Positions 23,624-36,378 of a DNA stretch of 64,000 nucleotides are shown one piece after another. A program made the translations under genes and the position numbers. Each line of letters begins with the position of its first letter. Positions within the stretch are counted from its first letter, which is position 1. Location of the stretch: assembly GCA_038373865.1 (NCBI GenBank), contig JAXGGA010005535.1, forward strand, positions 1 to 64,000, in the 5' to 3' direction. Below the pieces are notes generated by a model. It saw only the letters and a program-made list of their open reading frames with translations, searched no databases and was not told the DNA's origin. Source of the DNA: Uloborus plumipes (Eukaryota; Arthropoda; Arachnida; Araneae; Uloboridae).

Positions 23624-26600
23624 TATTGAACCCTTCTATACCTTGAAAGATAAACAACAGATTGTCGTCTACAATTTTAAATTCGTCATCTCATAGTTTC
23701 AAACGACCAAGAAAATATTTTCAATCAAGATGGTCTGAAGAATGGCGAAGTTTGTGGGATACCCCTGGAAATTAACAACAACAGGAGATAGTACGTAGCG
23801 AGGCTGCGGATTCGGGCTAATTCTGGACTAAAAGGGTTGGAGTCGGGAATTGAGGATTTTGAAATCCCAAGAGTCAAAGTCCATCATTTTTCCTCCGAGT
23901 CGGATTTCTGCCTTGGCTGCGAAGTCAGAATTTAATTTCATAATAACCTCCTTTCATTTGTCTATGCACTGGTAAACCACGTTTTCTTACTTTCTAATAC
24001 TCTATATTCAAAACAACCACATTTTTTAAAACATATTCTTAGCTCTCAAAATCCTTTTTCTCGAACAAATTTCTAATTCTCAATTAAAAGCCTTAAGACG
24101 AATAATTAAAACAAACTTTTCTAAAGCAATCGACATCAGAGAGTTAAGAATAAACAATTACACTAAAGTTAAAGACACATTTACGCTTACTAAAACAACT
24201 GAAGTGAATTTTTACTTTCAGGTTTGTCTCAAACGTAATTTGACTCTTTCTAATGAAAAGTACTCATGTCTCAAACTACTTCGGCTCTCCAGGGAAACAA
24301 AGTTATTTTATGGACGACGCTTCGCTAAGAGGGTTGGTTGAAGGGCGTTCACATTTTGTAGCAATTACAGTTTCTTTAATGATAAGATATTAAACTTTTG
24401 TACTAATGAGTTAGACAGTTTTAAAAATATGGATCAGAAAATTTTATAGCCTGAATTAAAAACGTTTTGGCAAATAGAAAGGCATATTTACTGGTGTAAC
24501 AAGACATAAAATATTTCTTTTAAAGCTGAACTGTTTTAATTTTAATGATGTTGAATGATATTTTGTAATTGGAAACTCGTTTAGATGCTAAATTGTTAAC
24601 TCTTAAGCTTTTATTTCGAAAATGTTTGACAATGGCCGGAAATTGAGAATGAAAAATGAAGGAATTCAGCACTTTATATCCTGCAGTAAACTGAGGGTAT
24701 GAAATGTTGAGAAAAGGGGAAAACAACGAAAAGGTACTCTTTTTCAGAGCTCTTATTTATTGATTGTATTAGAGAAAAATAATGAGAAACAGCAATTAGT
24801 GATACTTTTGACAGTGACACACTTGCAAAGGAGATGAAATGAAGCTCTTTAAGAGTTGAAATAGTTCACACAAAATTAAAAAATAAAATTTAAAAGGTAG
24901 CTCTAAACTTAACTTCTTATTAACTTAAGTTTATCGAAGAATGTGACAAAGAAGACCTCAAAACGATATTTGAAATGATGAAGAATTAAATCCCTTTGAA
25001 ATCTGCAACGAGTGAGTATTGCTTTAGACGAAGAAAAAAATGAGAGGGATAAAGAAATGTACATTGTACTTAAAAAAGGGAAAAATGAGATACATACTTA
25101 CGTATCATTTATATAAAGGATTTCATTAAGTTTTTTAAACAGAGGGATGAAAAGAATAAAAAAACTATTATTTGAATAAATAGCGAAGCTCCAAACAATG
25201 ATTTAAACATTAAAATACTCAACACGAAAGATCCAAAAGTTTCTTTTTTTTTTCAGTCTTTAAAAACAGTTTAAAAGAATTTTGACATTTAATTAAATTG
25301 AAATCTACAAACAGACTAGACGAAAGTAAAGAATTATAAGTTTCGTAAAACTCAATTTCAATTTTTTGATCCATAATTTAGCTTAAGAACTGGGGAAATA
25401 TTAATTACAATATCGTTTTAACATAAAGCGAAAAAAAAAAGGATAGAAGTGATCATCAAATTTTAATTCAGTCATTTTCAGTTTATTCTGAAATAGTGTT
25501 TAGTTAAAAATTTCCCCGACATAGATGATTGTGAAAATTAATTAACAACACTATGAAGATAAAAATTGTTAAGAGCAAAAACAATGATTTTAACGTATTC
25601 AAAATTCGTAACTATGGTGATCATAAATTTTAAATAAGGACGACAAAAATACATTTCATTAATCATAAAGATTAAAGAACTAGTCATTATGCTTATTTTA
25701 AGACATAAAAACACTCTTGTTTTATCACGAATAATGAACATTTTAATTGCATTTTTTATTTCAAAGTCACTGTTTATTTTGTGTTTGATAATGGATGATA
25801 AAATGATTATCTTAGTGCTTTAAAAAAATTATACATATTTAAACATAAAGAAAGTTCTAAAGCCTTCTTAAATAAGTTAAATGATAATTTACCGGTTAAA
25901 TACTCTTTTCTAATATCGTTGGGGAAAAAAGAATCTATCGAAATGTACACCAGTTTCATTTCAACCAAAGCAATTAAAATCTAATTAAGTAAATAACAAA
26001 AGCAGACGCAAAGACATTTGCAAACTAAGCAAATGATTACAATTATTTTTCATTAAATAGCGGCATGTAGGGTTTTTGATGTTTCTTTATGCAGCATTAG
26101 ATGAAATTGCAATTAAACAAATTACAAAATTAACTGACAGCGCCAATTAAGTTTACAGAAGCAGTTTTTTCTCTTAATAACTTCCTCGCAATTAAAAAAA
26201 ATATCTTTCAAATAAGTTTTTTTTTGTTGCTAAGGGGAGAGTGGTATTGTTTTCATGTTAGCTCTCCATATTTAGCCACACCACATCTGATTGCGCAAAG
26301 TATAAAAACACAGCATGTTTATTAGAAGATAACTAGCACTACAGAAATTACATACATAGCTACTGCTACTCGTTGATATTTAAAAAAAATATTTTTTTTT
26401 TACTTTGATGCAGAATAAGCTTCTTGTTTTTATCAAAATGCTATTTATATTAAGCAGCTAAAACAATTTTTAAAATACAGTTAAAATGTATGGTGTCATC
26501 AAAATATAGTAAATATCATAAGATATTTTAAAATAATTATTAATCGCGATGCATTGGTTTCCAAATATATTCTTAATAATTGCATGCATTTCATCTAAAG

Positions 26601-28251
26601 ATTTAAAATAAATGTAATTAAATTACGCATTGTGTTGAACTTGTAATAACAAGTTTGTTAAATTTTAATTTATTTTAGAGCTATACTTCTTTCTGAAAAA
26701 CTTTTCGAGTAGTAACTTCTTTCTAGGCTGTTTTTGATATAAAAAACTGTATAAACATACATTTTCCCCTGCGCCTATTATTTGTGTTCATTAAACGTGA
26801 TGAATGATACCCAATTGGTATTTTCACAGCCATCCAGTAACGTTATCGCTAAATTGATTACTATATATTTCCCTAGGCAAGACATGATTTATGAAATAGA
26901 TGTTATTTTTAGCAATTAGATGATTTAAATGTTAGTTCAACAAAAGATTTTATCGTCAGTGAATGCTGTAGCAGTGACAAACATTTTATCACTCTACAAA
27001 GTTGTCTCTCTTGGGAAAAACAAACGTCAGACTGGTACAACAGGACTCCATAGAAAATATAATATTTTCTAGCATGTAAAGCTTTCTCTGATCAAATATA
27101 ACTTGTGGACTTAAAATTTTAATCTATGAAAGAGAGAGGTAGTATTTATAGTAGTACTATGAAAGAGAGAGGTAGATTCTCAGCATGACATTAAGATGAA
27201 CGATAATTTTTCCGCAGGGTGTATTCGTTTTTCATTTTCCGAATTTTGGAAACCTGAAATAAGTATTCCGAATAATAAATCCTGACAGTAAGTTCTTAGT
27301 TTCAGTAGGAAATTCACATAAAGGATGATCCCAAGTAAGCAATGTAGAATCTGTTCAAACTGTTTATAGAATGCAAGTAAGACTGCAGAAATTGTTCAGG
27401 AAATTGATGAAAAATTTCAGTCAACATAAAACAATTGCAAAGTCAACATTTTTACAAGTTAAAATATTGCTTTGCTAGTCGTGAGCTAATTTACTTGGAA
27501 TTTTAAAGACAGAGCAACATGTAAAAACCTACTACTAAACATGTAAAAACCTACTAGACATAGTGAAATAATCTCACGTTCGCTGGTTGCAGATGTAAAC
27601 GTGTTATTTCGATTTAATAAGCTTCCGTTCTTTTTCCAATGTATCAGAAAACGTTGCTGTAATCTTGGTAAATATCATCAAATATACCCACCACTCAGTC
27701 ATGACCTCCTGAGCCTACAATTTCGTCCATGTTTGAAACTCCTCAGTCAGGAACTGTCAGTAACCGCGCTACAGGCCAAAATCCTCTTGTTGTAGTTAAG
27801 ATTACTTTCAAATTGGTAGAATACCAAACTAGTGAGAGCACGCAAATCATGATGCGGCTTATTTGACGATTTATGTGGATTGATTGATGCGGTTTAGTTA
27901 GCGAAAAGTGACGGAAATACTTTGGCAATATGCAACTATTAAGACCAGTCGAACGAGCTCCAACTGCCCCTACTATTTTTTCGACTAGTCACTAATGTAA
28001 GAAGTATGACCGCTTCAGTGCAGTAGCTATTTTATGAGCTTATCTAAAAAGCTCTTGCTCGAGTGTTGTTGAACACGAGTTGTTTAAAATCAAAACCCGT
28101 GAAGTCCTTTCTCAGAATCCATAGTTTCGATGGTGGAACTATGGATCTAAATGGGTTTTACTTAAAGCCATTGCCTTATGTTCACCAATAATTGAGATCT
28201 AGTGGTTTTTGAGCTACTTCCTTTAAGCTATTGGTAATGGAGTTTCTAAAG

Positions 28252-28252
<1 letters not shown>
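23624..28252. other. AT-rich stretch, probably intron 2 of the cyclase gene, no recognised feature
   Basis: No further coding exon, transposon end or RNA gene was found. A short GAGTCGGA-type repeat lies near 23838-23910. Small direct duplications occur near 27127-27175. Confidence 0.45.

Positions 28253-28303
<51 letters not shown>
28253..28303. repeat. (TA)n microsatellite
   Basis: About 50 bp of TA, roughly 160 bp beyond the donor of exon 2. Confidence 0.95.
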
Positions 28304-28305
<2 letters not shown>

Positions 28306-28466
28306 CTTTTTTTTTTTTCATTAAAACATGGACTTAACCAGTTTTGATTTAAGTGACTTATATTTTCTTTTGATTTTCCGAAATTCCAACAAAAGCATTA
28401 GAAAACTTATTTTCTTCTATCAGCATAAGACATAACTAAGAGCGGTATAAAAGCATCAGCACTCAC

Positions 28467-28715
28467 GTATGTGATCATGGGCATATCCCAGGCGGCCGCC
28501 ACGAGGGCTTCCGACACACAGCTGTGATCAGGACCGATAAATGCGACCACCCCTTCCTCCTTCAGCTGGGTCATCTTCTTGATCGTGATTGCGCTGTTGG
28601 GATCGCCGGAGTCATAACTGATGAAGCGTAGGTTGTGGTTGGGCAACAGGTGGGGGTCATCGTTTACCAAGTCCACCGCCAAAGGAACGGCACCTGCTAT
28701 CAGTTTGCCCACGTC
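28467..28715 (-). CDS. Receptor guanylate cyclase-like gene, second coding exon (ANF-receptor ligand-binding domain)
   Basis: This exon encodes 83 residues in phase 0. It is bounded by a TTTTCCAG acceptor and a GTGAGT donor. The codons run DVGKLIAGAVPLAVDLVNDD, then a stretch with FISYDSGDPNSAITIKKM, then GVVAFIGPDHSC and AAAWDMPMITY. These are hallmarks of the extracellular receptor-family ligand-binding domain of guanylate cyclase receptors: the helix after the first strand, the IGP-SC motif, and the PMI-Y motif, which is normally followed by a Lys-Cys-Ala-Asp-like continuation in the next exon. Base composition is clearly richer in G+C than the surrounding intron, as expected for a constrained exon. 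The first in-frame GTG is not a start; the exon begins three bases earlier at the acceptor. The gene must continue to the left, but I found no third exon in 1-28466. A metabotropic or other ANF-receptor protein is a less likely alternative. Confidence 0.85.
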
Positions 28716-29048
28716 CTGGAAAATCAGGAAAAATAGATATAACAGTTTACTATGGTCATCTGTTCAGTAATACTTTTAAAAACAAGAAGTTCTGTCAAGA
28801 ACTAAACGAGCCTACTTTCCTGTACATCGACATCGGCATTCTCGCATCTGATCATTATTCTCTTGATTATCTGAGACTTAAAATTATGTCAAACATACCT
28901 TTTTAGCACTTAGAGCTGATTTAAAAGCAAAATATACCCCTTTCATCAGATGAAATAGACACGTAAAAAGTAATTAACGAATAAATAAAGTTTTGTCAAA
29001 CCTTTTAAGGAGTGTAACTGTTACAGTTCCTCCGTAGAAAAAATCCTT

Positions 29049-29120
29049 CATCATTTTCAAAAAAAAAAAAAAAAAAATAATAATAATAATAATAAAATAA
29101 ATAAATAAATAAATAAAAAG
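29049..29120. repeat. Poly-A, (TAA)n and (TAAA)n microsatellite cluster
   Basis: An A-run followed by TAA and TAAA repeats. A similar cluster lies at 29308-29345. Together they create a false low-complexity minus-strand frame at 28974-29444. Confidence 0.9.
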
Positions 29121-29593
29121 TACAAAGAGCATCAAAACACATTTTATCAAAGAAAGAAAAAAAAAAGGAAAAAAAAAAAACTCGTCCGTTAATAAAATGT
29201 CTCGAATTTCACTTTTAATCTGTTGCCAGTTGTTAAATATAAATAAAGAATAAAATGTTCTCGTAAATGAAATATTTTCGTTACAAAAAAAACATCGTCT
29301 GCCAAATAATAATAATAATAATAATAAATAAAATAAAACAAATGAATAAATAAACAAAAAATCGTCTGCACAGTCAGTAATTTTTTTTCTGAGCCTGCAT
29401 TTCCGCCATGTTTGCGGAGTCGGAGTCGGAATCAGAGTCCTCACAGAAGATTACTCAGAAAAGTACGTTACAAACATTATTTATCAAAACCATTTTCTTA
29501 CAAAGTTAGTTTGAAGGAAATCCGACTTTAAGTTCAGGATCAACATTCAACTTAAATTCCCCGTAGACGCTAATGTTAATTTTTTTTTCTAAA

Positions 29594-30476
29594 CGGTTCA
29601 ATATTGAACGAAAAATGGTTCAAATCAAAAAGCGAAATATGGGAATGTATGGGAAAGCCTCTCCGAGATCTTTCAAACAAAAAAAAGTTTATTCCATTCG
29701 GACGGTTCACTCAAAAGTTATTAGGTGGGGAAAGGTTGCTTAAACGGTTCAATGTTGAACGAAAAAGTGTTCAAATTGAAAATTTAAATACGGTAATGAA
29801 GTATCCTTGCTGAGATCCTTCGAACAAAAAAAAGTTTATTTAAATCGGACTGTTTACTCAAAAAATTGTAGGAGTGACAGCTTGATTGAGCGGTTCAATG
29901 TTGAACGAAAAATTGTTCAAATCGAAAATGTAGATACGGGAATGAAGTATCCTTGAAAAGATCTTTCCACCAAAAAAAAGTTTGTTCAAATCGGATTGTT
30001 CACTCAAAAGTTAGCATCGCGGGACCGGTTGTTTGAACGGTTTAAAGTTGAACAAAAAATTGTCCAAATCGAAAAATCAAATATGGGAATGAGCTGCACT
30101 CGCTGAGATCTTTCCAAGAAAAAAAAGTTTATTCCATTCGGACGGTTCACTCAAAAGTTATTAGGTGGAGAAAGGTTGCTTGAACGGTTCAATGTTGAAC
30201 CAAAAGTGTTCAAATTGAAAGTTTAAATACGGTAATAAAGTATCCTTGCCGAGATGCTTCAAACAAAAAAAAGTTTGTTCAAATCGGACTGTTCATTAAA
30301 AAGTTAGTATCGCGGGACCGGTTTTTTGAACGGCTCGAAGTTGAACCAAAAATTGTTCAAATCAAAAAATAAAATATGGGAATGAGCTGTACTCGCCGAG
30401 ATCTTTCCAAGAAAAAAAAGTTTGTCCAAATCGGAATGTTCATTCAAAAGTTATTAGGGGGGGACAGACAGACCGA
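29594..30476. repeat. Tandem repeat array, six units of about 147 bp
   Basis: Units start near 29594, 29745, 29891, 30038, 30185 and 30331, giving periods of 151, 146, 147, 147 and 146. Each has CGGTTCAATGTTGAACGAAA, a GTTCAAAT motif, GAGATCTTTC, AAAAAAAGTTTATT or GTTTGTTC, then CGGACGGTTCACTCAAAAG-like sequence. The array stops at a (GACC)n tract. Diverged relatives are at 495-1000. Confidence 0.9.
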
Positions 30477-30504
30477 CCGACAGACCGACCGACCGACCGA
30501 CCGA
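30465..30504. repeat. (GACA)/(GACC)n microsatellite ending the tandem array
   Basis: GACAGACAGACCGACCGAC and further GACC units, immediately after the last 147-bp unit. Confidence 0.9.
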
Positions 30505-30582
30505 CGCACAAATTCCCCATCTCAATACCCTACTTTCAAATTTTTAATTTTTCGATATTCATTTTACCTTTTTATTTTTTTA

Positions 30583-30678
30583 ACTTGGCGATATTTTTTG
30601 GACTTGGCGATATTTTTTTTTACTTGGCGATATTTTTTTTTACTTGGCGATATTTTTTGGACTTGGCGATATTTTTTA
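30583..30678. repeat. Five tandem units of 19-20 bp with ACTTGGCGATATTTTT
   Basis: Units start near 30583, 30602, 30622, 30642 and 30661. The core CTTGGCGATAT also occurs in dispersed repeat R, where it forms TTGGCGATATATCGCCAAG-like palindromes. Confidence 0.9.
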
Positions 30679-33471
30679 GATGCGTTAAGCTACTTTTAAT
30701 ATTGTTTTTCTTTCTTTTATTTTTAACGGGAAAGTAGGCTAAAAAGTGGCCTTTGTTCGTTTCTTCAGGAATAACTCAAACAAATTTGCTTAAGCGATGA
30801 ATAATATTCTCGCAGTATGCGCTAAAATGATGCAGAAAGGAGTAAACACTAACTGTAGGACAGACAGTCTCTACCCGCTCAATAGTTACTACTTCGCCGA
30901 ATATATCCGAATAGATTAAAAAATAACTTCTGCAACTAATTTTATTTTGGAGGAATGGAATTAACAACAGAAATTCATAAGTTATTTGAGACTAACAGCA
31001 TATTGTGATTTTAGCTCGACATGGCATATTTAGTGATTTAGTTGGCGTCATATAGGAAGAAAAGATTGAAACTAAAACAAGTATATGATGCAAAAAATTT
31101 TTAAATTGATGACTTGAATCAAAGAAAACCTTAAAAATCTGGTTTATATGTAAAGTTGAAAAAATCCATTATTCAAAGTTCTATGGTTGCTTCCATTCAG
31201 CCTTGAAATTAATTTGTTCACTTTATTAACCGTAAACTTTTTAATTGCTATAATTAATTTTTGTTCTTGCAATCAATTTAACAGTTGTCTCATCCACCCA
31301 AGACAGAGCAAGTATAATTAAAACTTTTAATGTGTGCTATATATTTTTCTCCGTTATACCTCTGTTTTAGCAAAATTGCACATAAATCTTACTTTTTTGC
31401 ATAGTTTGCTCAACATTTGAAACCATATCTGTCTAACTAAGTGAAAAAGGTGTATGTCTTATTTTAGTCAGTCAATAACTTCTATTGCATAGACTGCAGA
31501 AGTGATTTGCTTCTCGACTATACTGCTGTGCTAAGCACAAAAGTCGTATCTGCACGTTTAAAAAAAATTGAGTTATCGCCACCAGGTGACTCTTTGTGAC
31601 TATTTTACTTAAATACAAAATTATATGATCATTTGAGAACGGGAAATATTTTTTTAAAAAATCTGAAAAAGTTTCATCTGGATCAAATGCGTGGTGGTGC
31701 AATACTTTAAAGACTTATATCTCAGTTTGAGCTCGACTGCAGATAACACTTTTACGCTTGACACGGCAGTATACTTCATAGATTATGAGAAATGTGTTTT
31801 TGTAAAAGACATTGAAAGCTTAAAACTTTAAATTTGAAGTCCGTTACATGAATGTTTATTGGTTTGTTTAGAGTTTTAAACATGTTGCTATCAAAAAACC
31901 TCAGAATCTTTAAAAAAAAAAAGGCAACAGGAAAATACCAGTATAGATATGATTCCATAAACTCGGATGCTTCTGATTTGCCGATAGAGTTTTATTCTAA
32001 CTAGAACTTCTTTTAGTAGGACCGAATCTATCTTTACAAAGAATAAAAATTTTCCCAAGAATTTTTCTTCCTTTGCATAAATTTCACTTGATATTATTTT
32101 TATCTTCCAGTTTATTTGGTTACAAAGATGAGTTTGATTGTCTTTCTAGGGAAACGAAACAAATATGAATTATTTATCTTACCAAATTTGCTTGCCAGCA
32201 TCATTATTTTAAAGGAAAGTCTACTCTCTACCGAAAAATATTTTCAACAGAGCGAGAATATAAAAATTATTTTAAAGTTCTAGCTGTGATTTGGTTTTTT
32301 TAATGCAATTTTTATCGTTTTTTATTATCATTGGTTTTTAAATGAATTTAAGAAAAGAGTGTTTTTATTTTAATATACACAAATGTCAAATAATCAACTT
32401 CTTTAAAAAGAGCATTAGTACGATTAAAAACTTTTTCTTTGCACCTTGTTTTTCTGCTGAAATTGGGGCCAGTTAGTGCTCTTTTTTTTTTTCAAACACT
32501 ATTTCCAATCACAATCAACGCTGCCAAGCTGCGTTTTCAACTGTACGTAAGGAAAGTATTGGCTAATTGTGCAGTAATCATGGCAATTTTTACGTTAGGC
32601 TTTTTATTTACCTCTTACCGGAAAATTCACCTGCCTATGCTTTACAGAATTTACTTACAGAGCCAATATTTAAACACCACTTGACTGAAATTTTGGTTAC
32701 CATCTTAATAAATTTCTCGGTGAAGGTGTTAAACAAGACTCGGATATCAACAGCTTAACAACGATCGCACTGCTCCGCGTAACTCGTTCTAAGTTTCAAA
32801 TAAACAAACCATTCTTGTTTGATAAATATTTTTTAAAAAGTTTTTCTGGCAGGTCATAAGGGCATTTTATCAACTATTCAAATAACACAGGAAAGTACTA
32901 AAAATCAAAAAGTGAATGGTTGAATCGAGATAGTCTAAGGACGAATCTTGAAATTTCAGAAGTTTTTCCTGTACAAATCGCAAATGTTTTGAAAAAAAAA
33001 TGAATGTACATAATAGGATGCGATAAGAAAAATTACATTTTAAGCAACCTAATTTACTCTGATTTCATATTTTCTGTAGAATATGTGTACATTTAAAATG
33101 TAGTGAAGTTATCACTATCTGAAAATAATTATTTTCTCGTTGGGTACATTTTAAGACGGTACTGTTGTTATAATATTTGTCGCCATGTTTGGTCAGCCAG
33201 ATTAGAATTAATTATTTACAACATCACACATCCTTTTGTATTTAAAGTTAATTTAAAAAGAAAAATGCCAATTAGTAAGATTAACAGCTCCGCTAAATAC
33301 AAAATATTCCGGAAAATACACAAAAAAAAAGTCCTTAAAATGTAAACTGACATGTCAAAAGTAGTAGACAAGCTGATAAACATGCATTATTCATAATGTA
33401 AAACATCTGCCTACTAAATCAAACACGATAAAACTGGATTGTATATGTGGAAAAGTTTTTCAAATAAATAT

Positions 33472-33648
33472 ACGATCGAACCTCGTTTAAATGAACCTCA
33501 AGTAACTTTAAAAACCAAATCAATTAACCGTTGTTCATTTTATCCAAGTAACAATGTATAGCAAACAGTAGAATGGGGATTGGAAAAATATTTTGTCTTA
33601 CCAGTAATTCGTTTTAAACGTATTCGAATGTACGAGGCCTGACTGTAT
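33472..33648. mobile_element. Degraded pogo/Tigger-like MITE
   Basis: ATCGAACCTCGTTTAAATGAAC at the left is mirrored by CGAATGTACGAGGCCTGACTGTA at the right, in the style of pogo/Tigger inverted repeats. The left terminal CAG is mutated, so the call is tentative. Confidence 0.4.
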
Positions 33649-33918
33649 TATGCAATTGAAAAACAATAAGAGTTGTATAGAATTTAAAATGCAGGGGATA
33701 ACGTGGTGGCGAGGAAAACAGCATTTTTGTTTTTGTCAAAATTCGAAAGTAAACTACTCGCTAATTGAGAATATCTCGTAATTGTATTCTTTACCAACTA
33801 AGTATATAATTAAGAATATGTATTCTTATTTAACTCACATAATTTGTATTCTGGACGACACGAACCACGCCTTACAAAAAGTAACAATGCACCAAACATT
33901 TACACATTGTCGACTTAC

Positions 33919-34086
33919 TTTGAAATCGCTCAGAAATCCGATGGTGATGTTTGGCTTTCCAGGATCCAGTCTCTTATGTTCTTGAATGAATTTCACCCTT
34001 TGCAAATCTGTGACTGTATAATGAGGAGGCAGTTCTGCCCCACTCAGCACCGCGAACGTACTGGCTAGAAACAACACGTATGCCAT
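33919..34086 (-). CDS. Receptor guanylate cyclase-like gene, first coding exon (signal peptide and start of ligand-binding domain)
   Basis: This exon encodes 56 residues. The start is hydrophobic (MAYVLFLASTFAVLSG, then AELPPH), which reads as a cleavable signal peptide, so the product should enter the secretory pathway. The mature part runs to NITIGFLSDFK, the first beta-strand of an ANF-receptor/periplasmic-binding fold. The ATG is the first in-frame methionine after a TAA seven codons upstream; its -3 base is C, a weak context. The exon ends at a GTAAGT donor in phase 0, and the open frame past the donor is intron. It joins in frame to 28467-28715. The family is receptor guanylate cyclases (insect Gyc32E-like or natriuretic-receptor-like), single-pass membrane proteins that make cGMP. 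The assignment is inferred from the two exons together; the kinase-like and cyclase domains are not in view. Confidence 0.8.
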
Positions 34087-36378
34087 ACGAAATGAGTGTT
34101 GAATTTACTGGTATTGTCATAGTACGTGTTTATGAAGACACTACCTTTCTCACTTGAAGTTTTTCTATAGCTACCTTGTTCTTTCATTGTTTAGTGGGCA
34201 TTCAGTTCTTGATTATGAATATGTTCTGTTTCTGAAGTTTGTGTCATATACAAAGCTTGTTATTTCAAGTGTATTAAAATGCATTATATCCTTGAAAATG
34301 CAGTCATGTGAAGGTGTTACAGAAACACCATGAATATAGTAGAATGCCATTTGGAAGCTCACGAAGGGGTATCAACTTGCGAGCATGTCGTGTTCGTAAC
34401 TAAGTCTGAAGTCATTTCAAAATCTGAATTTCACATTGTTAAACGTTTGGATTCGAAAGACAAGAGCAAAAATAGCCGATTCAAATACAAAATATTTCCA
34501 CGTAAAAAGTAACAAACGTGAATCATATTACATCGTTCTGAGTCATATTTATGACATTTAAAACATTCAATTATAAAAAAAAATGGCTCAATATTTTCAG
34601 TCAATCAAGTGCCATTCATTAGTGGCTTTGTGAAAATTAGGGTCTAAACCAAGAACTTACTACACTATTATGGTGGGTATGAAGCTTTTCTGTTAAAAAA
34701 TGGCAAGAAAATGGCGAATATTTTCAGGTTTTTGCTTTCAAAATCTTTTCGATAATAAATAAATAACAGTCCAAGTGCTTTTTAACATGTTAAATGCTTC
34801 AATGCTTTTTAAAAACTTTTTACTGTCAGTAGATTAGAAAACTCCCATAAGTTACGTCACAGATTTGCTAGAATAAGGTGCCACATCAGTCCATATGGAA
34901 AAAAATACCTAGAAATAAAAAACAATAACTCTTAGAAAAAGAATTAGTTGTAATTAAAGAATATAAAGACAGAAACTTTGAAACAAACATTAAGTAGGAT
35001 GGATAATTGTTGTTGTTGTTATAAATCTAATACTAACTAAATATTTAGTAAATAAAAACTAAAATATCAGACTAAAATATCGAATATTGACCACCTGTTT
35101 TATCTTACGCTCCCCGTGCTTCTTTTGATCTATGCCAAAAATACGCTTCTGCTTTTTTGCACTAATTACGTTTCTTTCTGTGTATTTTGATGATAGACGA
35201 CAAGATTAGATGACAAAAAAAAAAAAAAAACTACAAGAGGACTATCAGTAAGTAAAACGCTTTCTTCATAAAAACTTCCGAGGGCGTTATGGACTTGAAA
35301 GATTCAACTTAATTTGCGATAAATGTGTAGAAAATAATTCATGGAATTAATGCTGCAAAGCTCGTAATAAGTTAGAATAAAAAATAGTTTTGTTGGTAAA
35401 AATTCCCTTTATATGCAATACCTATACCGTATTTATAACAGTTTCTAGTATTTTCTAAAAGTAACTATTTGTATTTCGTACTCTTTGCTAATATACAAGA
35501 AAATAAAATAGAAATATGTTTTGCTTTGAAGCGGATAATACGTTAAAAACATAAAATGGATATGAAATTGTAAAAAGTGACATTTTTTTCCCTCTTAAGT
35601 CTCATCCCAAAAGTTAGTTTTTTATACAGAGTATACTTTAAATATTTGAAATAAGAGCTTTTTCTACAATAATAAAAACATCCTTTAATGCAAACGCTAA
35701 CTGAACGTGAAACGTTTCAAACCTGGCTTGATGGTAACGATTAATGACTATGAATGGTACTATAAATGTTTCTTCCATTTTGACGCTAGTTTGTACAAAT
35801 GTTCCTCTGATACAATGTTTAAAGAACCTATTAATCATAACAATTAATTTCCTGTTTTGTAAGAAATTAAACAATTGGTGGAGAAAAATGAATGTGTTCT
35901 CAGAATTATTCAAGAGATTTAAAATGTTCAATGCCTTAAATAAACGTAACATTTCTGATTTATCATAACTATTCTTTATTTTAAACAAACGACATTTTGT
36001 TCCCAGTTTAACTGGAAAAGATAATCTTGTAGACATATCATATTACTGTGGAAGCATTTGTTCTGTGTGTGTGGAACACAAAATAAAATATTGTTGCTGA
36101 TACCCCTATAATTAATCTGAAAAATAAACTGCTTATTGATGATGAGTGCTTATGAGTTTTTTTTTTTTATTGCTTCATGTTAGCAACTTCCAGTAATACT
36201 TATAGTTTATTGCAGAAAAATCGCTCAGTCTATACGACACCTACAGTCAATGTTTCGACTAAACCACAGTTAAAGAGGACGCTGTTACTAGCGAAACAAT
36301 AACTAACTTCTACTTAGTCCTTACTTGCTTGCTTGTTTGTTTTGTGTCGTATTGTGGTATTCCATTTTTTTTGTCTTG
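34087..36378. other. Upstream of the cyclase-like gene's first coding exon, no clear promoter
   Basis: 5' UTR and promoter should lie here or further right, but I cannot place a transcription start. Frames at 35638-36036 (minus, 132 codons) and 35744-35968 (plus) overlap and show no recognisable domain, so they are not called. Confidence 0.4.

Larger units (their letters stand above)
28716..33918 (-). other. Intron 1 of the receptor guanylate cyclase-like gene (5,203 bp)
   Basis: The intron is bounded by a GTAAGT donor and a TTTTCCAG acceptor on the minus strand, phase 0 at both ends. It holds A-rich and (TAA)n/(TAAA)n tracts (29049-29120, 29308-29345), a six-unit tandem repeat (29594-30476), a (GACC)n tract, a run of 19-20-bp repeats (30583-30678) and a pogo-like remnant near 33472-33648. 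About 30680-33470 is AT-rich with nothing I can recognise. Confidence 0.8.

Noticed and set aside
28974..29444. 156-codon minus-strand frame
   Set aside because: Low-complexity Phe/Ile/Leu-rich product of poly-A, TAA and TAAA tracts, inside the intron.
29594..30476. CRISPR-like array
   Set aside because: Units are contiguous diverged tandem repeats of about 147 bp without spacers, in a eukaryotic intron.
35638..36036. 132-codon minus frame
   Set aside because: Composition follows local AT richness and I recognise no motif; chance or a decayed retroelement is as likely.
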